Source: Flavobacteriaceae bacterium (lineage in GTDB: Bacteria > Bacteroidota > Bacteroidia > Flavobacteriales > Flavobacteriaceae). Taken from it: DNA of 43,707 nt. The notes under the pieces are model-generated. The model was not told the origin of the DNA. It saw only the letters and a list, made by a program, of their open reading frames with translations, and ran no database searches. Location of the stretch: the NCBI GenBank assembly GCA_013215105.1, contig JABSPL010000018.1:1-43707 (forward strand), in the 5' to 3' direction. Both the position numbers and the translations under genes were made by a program. This document shows positions 43,615-43,707 of the stretch, piece after piece (the first letter of the stretch is position 1; every line of letters begins with the position of its first letter).

Positions 43615-43707
43615 TAAGCTAGTTTTAAACCTTCCTTGTTTTGTCTTAAAAAACTAAATTCCTCACAATTACTTATAATTTTAGATGTAATACCTACTAA
43701 ATCAATA
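43611..43707 (-). CDS. C-terminal end of an unidentified minus-strand gene (partial)
   Basis: The minus strand is open from the window edge to a TAA at 43613-43611 and reads IDLVGITSKIISNCEEFSF, then LRQNKEGLKLAY and stop (about 32 residues). It overlaps the TANFOR stop by 4 bases, tail to tail. The stretch looks protein-like but is too short to name or to exclude chance. Confidence 0.3.
   Translation of the reverse strand, partial: IDLVGITSKIISNCEEFSFLRQNKEGLKLAY

Overview
This 43.7-kb window is chromosomal DNA of an AT-rich member of the Bacteroidota, almost certainly Flavobacteriales. The evidence is the complete type IX secretion/gliding core gldK-gldL-gldM-gldN, a BshA bacillithiol enzyme, a TANFOR-type secreted protein, many TAnnTTTG (Bacteroidota sigma-ABfr -7) promoter elements, few Shine-Dalgarno sequences, heavy use of ATA/AGA codons, and housekeeping gene order as I remember it from flavobacteria. 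I do not assign a species. Several genes are reduced to fragments, which points to ongoing gene decay.

Layout. 1-3.2 kb: minus-strand folA-sbcD (sbcD cut by the window edge), a remnant of an AlbA_2-type gene, an IS630-like MITE, tRNA-Ser(UGA) and comM. 3.3-5.3 kb: a RelE/ParE toxin-antitoxin pair, then a HupE/UreJ_2 membrane protein with its usual 'transmembrane anchor' partner. 5.3-8.7 kb: an NtrC-like sigma-54 activator without a DNA-binding domain, divergent from dnaK; the shared intergenic region holds a near-consensus sigma-54 promoter facing dnaK and paired TGTCA boxes. 8.75-10.7 kb: a decayed island with a headless small membrane protein, an IS630 transposase pseudogene carrying a second MITE copy, and a broken LuxR/NarL response regulator. 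10.7-19.0 kb: topA, an arginase-fold protein with altered metal ligands, then gldKLMN and a strong terminator. 19.1-25.2 kb: rbfA, a LolC/E-type permease, an EamA transporter, a DUF4175 coiled-coil membrane protein and yraN.

25.2-34.7 kb is minus strand: a lipoprotein, purB and an ArsC-family gene; an Abi-family fragment; the GTPase/ribosome cluster era-rlmB-der; and uvrC overlapping a patatin/Omp85 phospholipase. 34.8-37.3 kb is plus strand: a PLP decarboxylase, a small TonB-C-like secreted protein and a FliB-type lysine methylase pseudogene. 37.3-39.7 kb is minus: bshA followed by a conserved secreted protein of unknown function. After a C-rich degenerate repeat, 40.0-43.6 kb encodes a 1205-residue secreted TANFOR-domain protein with a zincin motif and a duplicated signal peptide.

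How the genes connect: the gld genes build the T9SS core complex and its proton-driven motor, the system that exports large surface proteins in this phylum. The 40-kb TANFOR protein looks like a secreted protein but shows no recognisable T9SS C-terminal signal. rbfA, era, rlmB and der all serve ribosome maturation. The most interesting leads are the sigma-54 control region at dnaK, the arginase-like pseudoenzyme tied to the gld operon, the HupE/anchor pair, the TANFOR-zincin, and the IS630-derived MITE family.
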